Source of the DNA: Pseudomonas guariconensis | Lineage (GTDB): Bacteria; Pseudomonadota; Gammaproteobacteria; Pseudomonadales; Pseudomonadaceae | DNA length: 64,000 nucleotides | Direction of reading: 5' to 3' | NCBI RefSeq assembly: GCF_024127895.1 | Contig: NZ_JAMYBK010000003.1 | Location: forward strand, 1 to 64,000 | Shown: one piece after another, positions 57,231-64,000 of the stretch | Layout: every line of letters begins with the position of its first letter | How positions within the stretch are numbered: position 1 is the first letter of the stretch | Translations under genes and position numbers: made by a program | The notes under the pieces: generated by a model | Seen by the model: only the letters and a program-made list of their open reading frames with translations | What the model was told of the DNA's origin: nothing | Databases searched by the model: none

Positions 57231-57401
57231 TCGAGGTTCTCCGGCCGCCGCCGGAGCTAAGATGGGAACGCGGTCCAAGCCGCGGCTGCCCCCGCAACTG
57301 TAAGCACTGAACAGGATCGACACAGCCACTGCGCCAGCGCGGGAAGGCGTCATCCAACCGGCCCGGGGCCGGTACGGTGCAAGCCAGGAGACCTGCCTCG
57401 A
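57231..57401 (+). ncRNA. Cobalamin riboswitch controlling cobW-cobN
   Basis: Plus-strand blocks: CGAGGTTCTCC, AAGATGGGAACGCGGT, the B12 box GCTGCCCCCGCAACTGTAAG, GCCACTG, GGGAAGGCG, and AAGCCAGGAGACCTGCCTCG. It ends 114 bases before cobW. It diverges from the other riboswitch with about 100 bases between them for two promoters. Confidence 0.93.
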
Positions 57402-57514
57402 AACGCTTTCGACTTTCAACCGGGCGGGGTGATCCGGTGGCGAACGGGCCCGGCCGTGGTGGCACGAGGCTTTCGTCCTGCATGCCCGCGCCATCCTGCC
57501 AAGGGCATCGCGAC

Positions 57515-58582
57515 ATGAAAACACTGGCCAAGCTCCCCGTCACCATCGTCACTGGCTTCCTCGGCTCGGGCAAGACCACCTTGCTCCGGCACCTGCTCGA
57601 CAACGCCCAGGGCCGCCGCATCGCGGTCATCGTCAACGAGTTCGGCGAGCTGGGCATCGACGGCGAGATCCTCAAGCAGTGCAGCATCGGCTGCACCGAG
57701 GAAGAGGCCAGCGGCCGCGTCTACGAACTGGCCAACGGCTGCCTGTGCTGCACCGTGCAGGAAGAGTTCTTCCCGGTGATGCGCGAACTGGTGGCACGCC
57801 GTGGCGACCTGGACCACATCCTCATCGAAACCAGCGGCCTGGCCCTGCCCAAGCCGCTGGTGCAGGCCTTCCAGTGGCCGGAAATCCGCAATGCCTGCAC
57901 GGTCGATGCGGTGATCACCGTGGTCGACAGCCCGGCGGTGGCGGCGGGTACCTTCGCTGCCTACCCAGAGCAAGTGGACGCCCAGCGCAAGCTCGACCCC
58001 AACCTGGACCACGAGTCGCCGCTGCACGAGCTGTTCGCCGACCAGTTGGCCAGCGCCGACCTGGTGGTCCTGAACAAGGCCGACCTGATCGATGCCGAAG
58101 GCCTGGCCAAGGTCCGCGCCGAGGTGGCCGAGGAACTGCCGCCGGCGGTCAAGGTGATCGAGGCCAGCAGCGGGCGCCTGCCGCTGGAGGTGCTGCTTGG
58201 CGTGGGCGCCGAGGCCGAGGCGCACATCGATGGCCGGCGCACCCACCACGATGCCCATCACGCTGGCGAAGATCACGACGATCATGACCATGACGCCTTC
58301 GACTCGATCTCCATCGACCTGCCCGAGGCCGACGAAAGCCTGCTGCTCGACGCCTTGACGCAACTGGTGGTGGAGTTCGGCATCCTGCGCGCCAAGGGCT
58401 TCGCGGCCATTCCCGGCAAGCCGATGCGTCTGCTGGTGCAGGGCGTGGGGACCCGTTTCGACAAACACTTCGACCGCGCCTGGCGTGCCGACGAGCCTCG
58501 CCTGACGCGCCTGGTGCTGATCGGCCAGGACCTGGATGCCGTGCAACTGGAGGCGCGCCTGCGCCAGGCCCTGGGCGCCTGA
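57515..58582 (+). CDS. cobW: CobW-type GTPase metallochaperone
   Basis: A 355-residue G3E GTPase of the COG0523 family. Walker A GFLGSGKTTLLRHLL (about residues 15-29), the metal motif G-C-L-C-C in ELANGCLCCTVQ (about 75-86), switch region ETSGLALPKPL, GTP-specificity LNKADLID, then a His/Asp-rich stretch HHDAHHAGEDHDDHDHDAFD (about 249-268) before the CobW_C domain. It is proposed to deliver cobalt to the chelatase encoded next (cobN, four bases downstream). The start avoids the riboswitch-overlapping upstream frame. Confidence 0.93.
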   Translation: MKTLAKLPVTIVTGFLGSGKTTLLRHLLDNAQGRRIAVIVNEFGELGIDGEILKQCSIGCTEEEASGRVYELANGCLCCTVQEEFFPVMRELVARRGDLDHILIETSGLALPKPLVQAFQWPEIRNACTVDAVITVVDSPAVAAGTFAAYPEQVDAQRKLDPNLDHESPLHELFADQLASADLVVLNKADLIDAEGLAKVRAEVAEELPPAVKVIEASSGRLPLEVLLGVGAEAEAHIDGRRTHHDAHHAGEDHDDHDHDAFDSISIDLPEADESLLLDALTQLVVEFGILRAKGFAAIPGKPMRLLVQGVGTRFDKHFDRAWRADEPRLTRLVLIGQDLDAVQLEARLRQALGA

Positions 58583-58585
58583 TCC

Positions 58586-61500
58586 ATGCACCTGCTGCGG
58601 ACCCAGCCCGGCGGCTTCGTGCCGGACGACAGCATCGCCGACCTCGGCCAGACGCCCGCTGAGCTGGTGATCCTCTGCAGCGGCGACTCGCACCTGGCGC
58701 TGCTGGCGGAAACCGCCGAGCAGTTGCCAGACGACTTCCCCAGCCTGCGCCTGGCCAACCCCATGCAGGTGCAGAACCACGCCTCGGTCGACCTCTACGT
58801 CGACCAGGTGCTGCGCCACGCCAAGGTGATCCTGGTGTCGCTGCACGGCGGGGTCGGCTACTGGCGCTATGGCGTCGAGCAACTGGTCGAGCTGGCCAAC
58901 CGCGGTGTACGGCTGATCCTGGTGCCAGGCGATGACCGCCCCGACCCCGAGCTGACCGGCCTGGGCACGGTGACCGGCGAGCAGGCCGAACGGCTCTGGC
59001 ACTACCTGCGCCAGGGCGGCAAGGCCAATGCCCTGAACCTGTTCAACTGCCTGGCCAGCCTGTGGCTGGGGCGTACCTATGCCTGGGACGAACCGCAGCC
59101 GCTGCCGCGCACGGCGGTGTATCACCCCGCCAAGGCCAGCGCCACGCTCGAGGACTGGTACGGCCAGTGGCACCCGCAGCAGCCGGTGGCGCCGCTGCTG
59201 TTCTACCGCTCGCACCTGCAGGCGGCCAACACCGCCTTCATCGATACCTTCTGCACACGTTTGCAGGCGATGGGCCTGAACCCGCTGCCGATCGCTGTGG
59301 CCAGCCTCAAGGAGCGCGCCTGCCTCGACCAGGTCGAGGCCTGGCTGGACGAGGTCGGCGCCGACGTGGTGATCAACACCACCGGTTTTGCCCTGTCCAG
59401 CCCGGAGCAGCCCAACCTGCGCCCGTTGCGTCGCGACGTCCCGGTGTTGCAGGCGATCTGCGCCCAGGACAACCAGCCGGGCTGGGAGGCCAGCGAACAG
59501 GGCCTGGGCGCCCGTGACCTGGCCATGCATATCGCCTTGCCGGAGCTGGACGGGCGCATCATCACCCGGCCGGTCAGCTTCAAGGACCTGGCCTGGCGCA
59601 GCGAGCGCAGCCAGTCGGACGTGGTCTGCTACAGGGCCCACCCTGAGCGCATGGACTTCGTCGCCGAGCTGGCGCGGCGCTGGGTGGAACTGGCGCGCCT
59701 GCCCAACCCGCAGAAGCGCGTGGCGCTGGTGCTGGCCAACTACCCGACCCGCGACGGGCGCATCGGCAACGGCGTGGGCCTGGATACCCCCGGCGCGGCC
59801 CTGAACATCCTCCGCGCCTTGCAGGCCGAGGGCTACCCGGTGGCTGGCCTGCCCGACAGCGGCACCGCGCTGATCCAGCAATTGCTGGGCGGCGTGAGCA
59901 ACGACCTGGAGCACCTCGACCAGCGCCCCTGCGCCCAGAGCCTGGCCCTGGCCGACTACCAGGCGGCCTTCGCCGACCTGCCCGAGGCCAACCAGCAGGC
60001 GGTGCTGGCGCGCTGGGGCGCCCCTGAACAAGACCCGATGTACCGCAGCGGGCGCATGATGATCGCCGGCCTGCGCTACGGCCTGACGTTCGTCGGCATC
60101 CAGCCGGCCCGGGGCTACCAGGTGGACCCCAGCGCCGTGTACCACGACCCCGACCTGGTGCCGCCCCATGGCTACCTGGCGTTCCACTTCTGGCTGCGCA
60201 ATGGTTTCGCCGCCGACGCGGTGATCCACGTCGGCAAGCACGGCAACCTGGAGTGGCTGCCCGGCAAGGGCGTCGGCCTGTCGGCCCAGTGCTGGCCAGA
60301 TGCCTTGCTCGGGCCGCTGCCCAACATCTACCCGTTCATCGTCAACGACCCAGGCGAGGGCGCCCAGGCCAAGCGGCGTACCCAGGCGGTGATCATCGAC
60401 CACCTGATGCCGCCGCTGACCCGTGCCGAGACCTACGGCCCGCTGCGCGACCTGGAGCGCCTGGCCGATGAATACTACGAAGCGCAACTGCTCGACCCAC
60501 GCCGTGCCCGGGAGCTGCAGCACGACATCCTCGAGTTGCTCAAAGCCAACCACATCGACCGTGAGTTGCAACTGGAAGGCCAGTTGGACGATGCGGCACT
60601 CTGGCTGCCACGGCTGGACACCTACCTGTGCGACCTGAAGGAGTCGCAGATCCGCGATGGCCTGCATGTGTTCGGCCAATCGCCCGAAGGGCGGCTGCGC
60701 AGCGATACCCTGCTGGCCCTGGTACGTGTCGAGCGTGGTGACGGCAAGGGCGGCAATGCCAGCCTCATCCGTACCCTGGCCAAGGCCCTGGCGCTGAGCT
60801 TCGATCCTCTGGACTGCGACCTCGGCCAGCCCTGGCAGGGGCCGCGCCCGGCCATACTGGAGGCGCTGGCCCCACCCCCCTGGCGGACCTGCGGCGATAC
60901 CCGCGAACGCCTCGAACTGCTGGCCCTGGCGCTGATCGAGCAAGGGCTGGACGGCTGCCTGCAACTGCCCGACGAGGCCCCCTGGCAGCCGGTGCGCAGT
61001 GTGCTGCAGACGCTGGTCGAGTCGGTGGCGCCGAACCTCGATGGCTGCGGTGCGGCTGAGCTCGATGGCCTGCTCGCCGCCTTGGCCGGGCGTTTCGTCC
61101 CGGCCGGCCCCAGTGGTGCACCGAGCCGGGGGCGCCTGGACGTACTGCCCACCGGGCGCAACTTCTATACCGTGGACGTGCGCAACCTGCCCACCACCAC
61201 TGCTTGGCGCCTGGGTTTCGCCTCGGCCAACCTGATCCTCGAGCGTCACCTGCAGGACCATGGCGACCACCTGCGCCAGTTGGGGCTGTCGGTGTGGGGC
61301 ACGGCGACCATGCGTACCGGTGGCGACGATATCGCCCAAGCCATGGCGTTGATGGGCGTGCGCCCGGTATGGGCCACTGGCAGCCAGCGGGTCGACGACT
61401 TCGAGATCCTGCCCCTGAGCCTGCTCGACCGCCCACGGGTGGACGTGACCCTGCGTGTCTCGGGTTTCTTTCGCGATGCCTTCGGCAACCTGATCCGCCT

Positions 61501-62347
61501 GTTCGACGCGGCGGTGCAGGCCGTGGCGGCCCTGGACGAACCCGACGACCTCAACCCCCTGGCGGCCCGGGTGCGTGCCGAGCGCGAGGCGCTGCTGGCC
61601 GCGGGCGCGGACGCCGAGCAGGCGGCGCGTCAGGCAGGCTGGCGCGTGTTCGGCGCCAAGCCCGGGGCCTACGGCGCCGGGGTGCAGAACGCCATCGATG
61701 GGCGTCTGTGGCACAACCGCGACGACCTGGCCGAGGTCTACCTCAACCATGGCGGTTATGCCTACGGCGGTGCCGACGACGGTACGCCGGCCCGTGCCGA
61801 ATTCGCCCGACGCCTGGGCCAGGTGCAGGCGGTGTTGCAGAACCAGGACAACCACGAGCATGACCTGCTCGATTCCAACGACTACTACCAATTCCAGGGC
61901 GGCATGCTGGCGGCGGCCGAGACCCTGGCAGACGCCACGGTGGCCAGCTACCACGGCGATCACAGCCAGGCCGACCGGCCACGCATCCGTACCCTCAAGG
62001 AAGAACTCAACCGGGTCATCCGCGCCCGCGCGCTCAACCCCAAGTGGATCGAAGGCGCCAAGCGCCACGGCTACAAAGGTGCCTTCGAACTGGCAGCGAC
62101 GGTCGACAACCTGTTCGCCTTCGATGCCACCACGCACCTGATCGACGACCATCACTATCAGTCCCTGGCCGACGCCTACGTGCTCGACCCGGCGACCCGC
62201 GATTTCATGCGCCAGCACAACCCCGACGCCTTGCGCGACCTCACCGAACGCTTGCTGGAGGCCCAGCAGCGTGGCCTCTGGCAGGCTCCGGGCGCGTATC
62301 GCGAGGCCCTCGAGGAGCAACTGCTGGACGGCGAGGAACAGGCCTGA
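58586..62347 (+). CDS. cobN: Cobaltochelatase large subunit CobN
   Basis: A 1253-residue CobN/BchH family protein that inserts Co2+ into hydrogenobyrinate a,c-diamide. Conserved text includes HPDLVPPHGYLAFHFWLR-like DPDLVPPHGYLAFHFWLR, VIHVGKHGNLEWLPGKGVGLS, PNIYPFIVNDPGEGAQAKRR and the C-terminal NPKWIEGAKRHGYKGAFELAATVDNLFAFDA. Length is full. CobN normally needs the AAA+ pair CobS/CobT; here the downstream genes encode a ChlI-like ATPase and a VWA protein. Its stop lies one base before the next ATG. Confidence 0.95.
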   Translation: MHLLRTQPGGFVPDDSIADLGQTPAELVILCSGDSHLALLAETAEQLPDDFPSLRLANPMQVQNHASVDLYVDQVLRHAKVILVSLHGGVGYWRYGVEQLVELANRGVRLILVPGDDRPDPELTGLGTVTGEQAERLWHYLRQGGKANALNLFNCLASLWLGRTYAWDEPQPLPRTAVYHPAKASATLEDWYGQWHPQQPVAPLLFYRSHLQAANTAFIDTFCTRLQAMGLNPLPIAVASLKERACLDQVEAWLDEVGADVVINTTGFALSSPEQPNLRPLRRDVPVLQAICAQDNQPGWEASEQGLGARDLAMHIALPELDGRIITRPVSFKDLAWRSERSQSDVVCYRAHPERMDFVAELARRWVELARLPNPQKRVALVLANYPTRDGRIGNGVGLDTPGAALNILRALQAEGYPVAGLPDSGTALIQQLLGGVSNDLEHLDQRPCAQSLALADYQAAFADLPEANQQAVLARWGAPEQDPMYRSGRMMIAGLRYGLTFVGIQPARGYQVDPSAVYHDPDLVPPHGYLAFHFWLRNGFAADAVIHVGKHGNLEWLPGKGVGLSAQCWPDALLGPLPNIYPFIVNDPGEGAQAKRRTQAVIIDHLMPPLTRAETYGPLRDLERLADEYYEAQLLDPRRARELQHDILELLKANHIDRELQLEGQLDDAALWLPRLDTYLCDLKESQIRDGLHVFGQSPEGRLRSDTLLALVRVERGDGKGGNASLIRTLAKALALSFDPLDCDLGQPWQGPRPAILEALAPPPWRTCGDTRERLELLALALIEQGLDGCLQLPDEAPWQPVRSVLQTLVESVAPNLDGCGAAELDGLLAALAGRFVPAGPSGAPSRGRLDVLPTGRNFYTVDVRNLPTTTAWRLGFASANLILERHLQDHGDHLRQLGLSVWGTATMRTGGDDIAQAMALMGVRPVWATGSQRVDDFEILPLSLLDRPRVDVTLRVSGFFRDAFGNLIRLFDAAVQAVAALDEPDDLNPLAARVRAEREALLAAGADAEQAARQAGWRVFGAKPGAYGAGVQNAIDGRLWHNRDDLAEVYLNHGGYAYGGADDGTPARAEFARRLGQVQAVLQNQDNHEHDLLDSNDYYQFQGGMLAAAETLADATVASYHGDHSQADRPRIRTLKEELNRVIRARALNPKWIEGAKRHGYKGAFELAATVDNLFAFDATTHLIDDHHYQSLADAYVLDPATRDFMRQHNPDALRDLTERLLEAQQRGLWQAPGAYREALEEQLLDGEEQA

Positions 62348-62348
62348 C

Positions 62349-63350
62349 ATGAGCGAACCCCTGCAATTTCCACTGGCTGCCGTGGTCGGCGCCGACGACC
62401 TCAAGCTGGCCCTGTGCCTGACGGCCATCGACCCGAAGATCGGCGGTGTGCTGATCGAAGGCCCGCGCGGCATGGCCAAGAGCACCCTGGCCCGGGGCCT
62501 CGCCGACCTGCTGGGCGAAGGCCCCTTCGTGACCCTGCCGCTGGGGGCGACCGAGGAGCGGCTGGTCGGCACCCTCGACCTGGATGCCGCGCTGGGGCAG
62601 GGCAAGGCCCAGTTTTCCCCGGGCGTGCTGGCCCAGGCCGACGGCGGCGTGCTCTACGTCGACGAAGTCAATCTGCTGCCCGACCCCCTGGTGGACCTGC
62701 TGCTCGACGTGGCGGCCAGCGGCACCAATCGTATCGAGCGCGACGGCATTTCCCATCGCCATGCGGCGCGCTTCGTGCTGATCGGCACCATGAACCCGGA
62801 GGAAGGCGAGCTGCGCCCGCAGTTGCTCGACCGCTTCGGCCTCAACGTCGCCCTCGAAGGGCTGGCGCAACCCGAGGCGCGTCAGCAGATCATCCGCCGG
62901 CGCCTGGCCTTCGACAGCGATCCGCAGGCCTTTTGCGCGCAATGGGCCCAGGCCCAGGCGCAATTGCGTGAACGCTGCCACGGCGCGCGCCAGCGCCTGG
63001 AGCGCATCCCGCTGGACGACCAGGCCCTGGCCTGGATCACCGAACGCTGTTTCGCCGCTGGCGTGGACGGCCTGCGCGCCGACCTGGTCTGGCTGCGTGC
63101 GGCCCGGGCCCACGCTGCCTGGCGCGGGGGCGAAACGATCGGGCAAGACGACGTGCAGGCGGTAGCGGAGTTCGCCTTGCGTCACCGGCGCCGCGCCTCG
63201 CCGCCGGACACGCCCCCCCATGCGGCAACCAGTGCCGGCAATGGGCAGACCGAGCTTCAGGGTGGGCCGGGCGATTGGGGGGCGTTGCCGCCGCAGGCCG
63301 TGCCCAGCGGTGCCCGGCGCGAGGTGCCGAACTGGGCAAAAAAGCCCTGA
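62349..63350 (+). CDS. ChlI/BchI-like AAA+ ATPase of metal chelatase
   Basis: 333 residues. Walker A reads GPRGMAKST (about residues 38-46; the second G of GxxGxGK is Met, as in many ChlI proteins), Walker B GVLYVDEVNLLPD, sensor LIGTMNPEEGELRPQLLDRFGL. These are the hallmarks of magnesium-chelatase subunit I ATPases. Following cobN it most likely powers cobalt chelation with the VWA protein. The C-terminal 60 residues are low-complexity and rich in Pro and Gly. Confidence 0.9.
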   Translation: MSEPLQFPLAAVVGADDLKLALCLTAIDPKIGGVLIEGPRGMAKSTLARGLADLLGEGPFVTLPLGATEERLVGTLDLDAALGQGKAQFSPGVLAQADGGVLYVDEVNLLPDPLVDLLLDVAASGTNRIERDGISHRHAARFVLIGTMNPEEGELRPQLLDRFGLNVALEGLAQPEARQQIIRRRLAFDSDPQAFCAQWAQAQAQLRERCHGARQRLERIPLDDQALAWITERCFAAGVDGLRADLVWLRAARAHAAWRGGETIGQDDVQAVAEFALRHRRRASPPDTPPHAATSAGNGQTELQGGPGDWGALPPQAVPSGARREVPNWAKKP

Positions 63351-63433
63351 GCATTCGCCAGCCCGACGCGTTGGCGGCGGATGCCAGGCCCCGCGTCGGA
63401 AAGCTGGCAGGTGCGCCCCGTGGACGAGCGCGG

Positions 63434-64000
63434 ATGGCGGGTGCGGGAAAGGTGGCCTGGTTGCCGACCCTGCTCAAGGGCCGGCCCCGCCAGCGCCAGG
63501 ACCTGTGCTGGCAGCAGCGCCAGGCCCAGGCGCCGGAATTATGGCTGGTGATCGTCGATGCCTCGGCCTCCACCCGTCGTCACCAGGCCTTGGCCCAGGC
63601 CAAGGGGCTGCTGGCCGAACTGTTCGATCAGGCCTACCGCCAGCGTGCACGCCTGGCCCTGGTGACCGCCAGCGGCGGCGCACCGCGCTGGCAGCGCCAG
63701 GGGCTCAAGGCGTCGGGGACATTGCAACCCTGGTTGCAGGCGCTGGGGGCGGGGGGCGGCACACCGCTGATCGCGGCACTGGAGCAGGCGCACCAGTGGC
63801 TGCTGGCCCGGGGCAAGCGTCACCCCCAGGAGACACAGCGCTGCCTGGTGCTCACCGATGGCCGCCTGCAACGCTGGAACGCACCACGGCCGATGCCCTG
63901 CGCGACTGTGCTGGTGGACATGGAGCTGACAGCGGTACGTCTGGGGCGGGCACAGCGGCTGGCCGAACAACTGCAGGCCGAATACCGGCACATCCAGCAG
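63434..64000 (+). CDS. VWA-domain protein (ChlD/BchD-like), truncated by the window end
   Basis: The open frame continues past the end of the window. The von Willebrand A domain has the MIDAS residues D-x-S-x-S in LVIVDASAST, the Thr in GAGGGTPLIAAL and the Asp in CLVLTDGRL. Such proteins pair with ChlI-like ATPases in metal chelatases. The start is uncertain: the first in-frame ATG is used, but similar-looking text (RPRVGKLAGAPRG) lies upstream in frame, so TTG at 63371 or 63287 (overlapping the ATPase gene) may be the true start. Confidence 0.75.
   Translation, partial: MAGAGKVAWLPTLLKGRPRQRQDLCWQQRQAQAPELWLVIVDASASTRRHQALAQAKGLLAELFDQAYRQRARLALVTASGGAPRWQRQGLKASGTLQPWLQALGAGGGTPLIAALEQAHQWLLARGKRHPQETQRCLVLTDGRLQRWNAPRPMPCATVLVDMELTAVRLGRAQRLAEQLQAEYRHIQQ

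Noticed and set aside
57416..62605. A 1729-codon open frame on the minus strand opposite cobW, cobN and the start of the ChlI-like gene
   Set aside because: It mirrors the codon structure of cobN in a GC-rich genome, shows no domain or SD, and the plus-strand genes are certain.

Overview
The window is a GC-rich, gene-dense stretch of a Pseudomonas chromosome, most likely of the P. putida group. The evidence is the genus-typical small families (two DUF1652 proteins), REP elements with the core GCGGGCAAGCCCGC, a D-lysine catabolic cluster (amaD-dpkA-amaC) laid out as I remember it from P. putida, a MuxABC-OpmB type efflux operon, a gluconate gntP/gntK/gntR locus and an aerobic-type cobalamin block. 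I see no rRNA, tRNA, IS element, prophage or CRISPR. The DNA reads as core or genus-accessory chromosome rather than a recently acquired island.

Layout. (1) 1-7.0 kb: mixed housekeeping genes: GNAT acetyltransferase, LysE exporter, alpha/beta hydrolase, pirin, small conserved proteins, a Yip1-type membrane protein, a START-domain protein and (S)-ureidoglycine aminohydrolase. (2) 7.1-13.9 kb: a sulfur-flavoured run with an LLM flavin monooxygenase, an orphan sulfonate-type binding protein, a SAM methyltransferase, a YeeE/YedE (thiosulfate) transporter, and a TauE/SafE exporter divergent from an AraC regulator. (3) 14.1-24.7 kb: D-lysine and amino-acid catabolism: a C26 glutamine amidotransferase; an RpiR-led operon encoding a complete polar amino-acid ABC transporter with the AmaD oxidase inside it; divergent dpkA; amaC; and an SdaC-like transporter. 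(4) 24.8-36.9 kb: thiol peroxidase, muxA-muxB-(small bridging ORF)-muxC-opmB, and a MHYT-GGDEF-EAL c-di-GMP protein. (5) 36.9-46.9 kb: DUF1652, NnrS, a solitary tyrosine recombinase, an orphan gspG-gspF pair divergent from a lytic transglycosylase, then two tandem paralogous histidine kinases and one NtrC-family regulator. (6) 46.9-50.5 kb: a small secreted proline-rich protein and the gluconate locus with three GntR-type operators. (7) 50.6-54.5 kb: an EvgS/BvgS-like hybrid kinase with its LuxR-type regulator. (8) 54.7-64.0 kb: cobalamin genes in two divergent units, cbtB-cbtA-cobE-cobM and cobW-cobN-chlI-VWA, each headed by its own cobalamin riboswitch. The last gene runs off the window.

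How the genes work together. D-lysine (or a related basic amino acid) would be taken up by the ABC system, oxidised by AmaD to delta1-piperideine-2-carboxylate and reduced by DpkA to L-pipecolate, with AmaC as an accompanying aminotransferase. MuxA/B/C/OpmB form one tripartite pump with two different RND subunits. GntP and GntK bring in and phosphorylate gluconate under GntR. The cobalamin block imports cobalt (CbtAB) and inserts it (CobN, with ChlI/VWA as probable AAA+ partners); B12 should shut both arms off.

The most unusual points are a 38-codon ORF that joins muxB to muxC through ATGA overlaps on both sides, tandem kinases sharing one sigma54-type regulator that carries GAFTDA instead of GAFTGA, and an orphan pseudopilin/GspF pair. 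Start sites were chosen from Shine-Dalgarno (SD) position and family length. Gene names rest on motif recognition and memory; no search was run.
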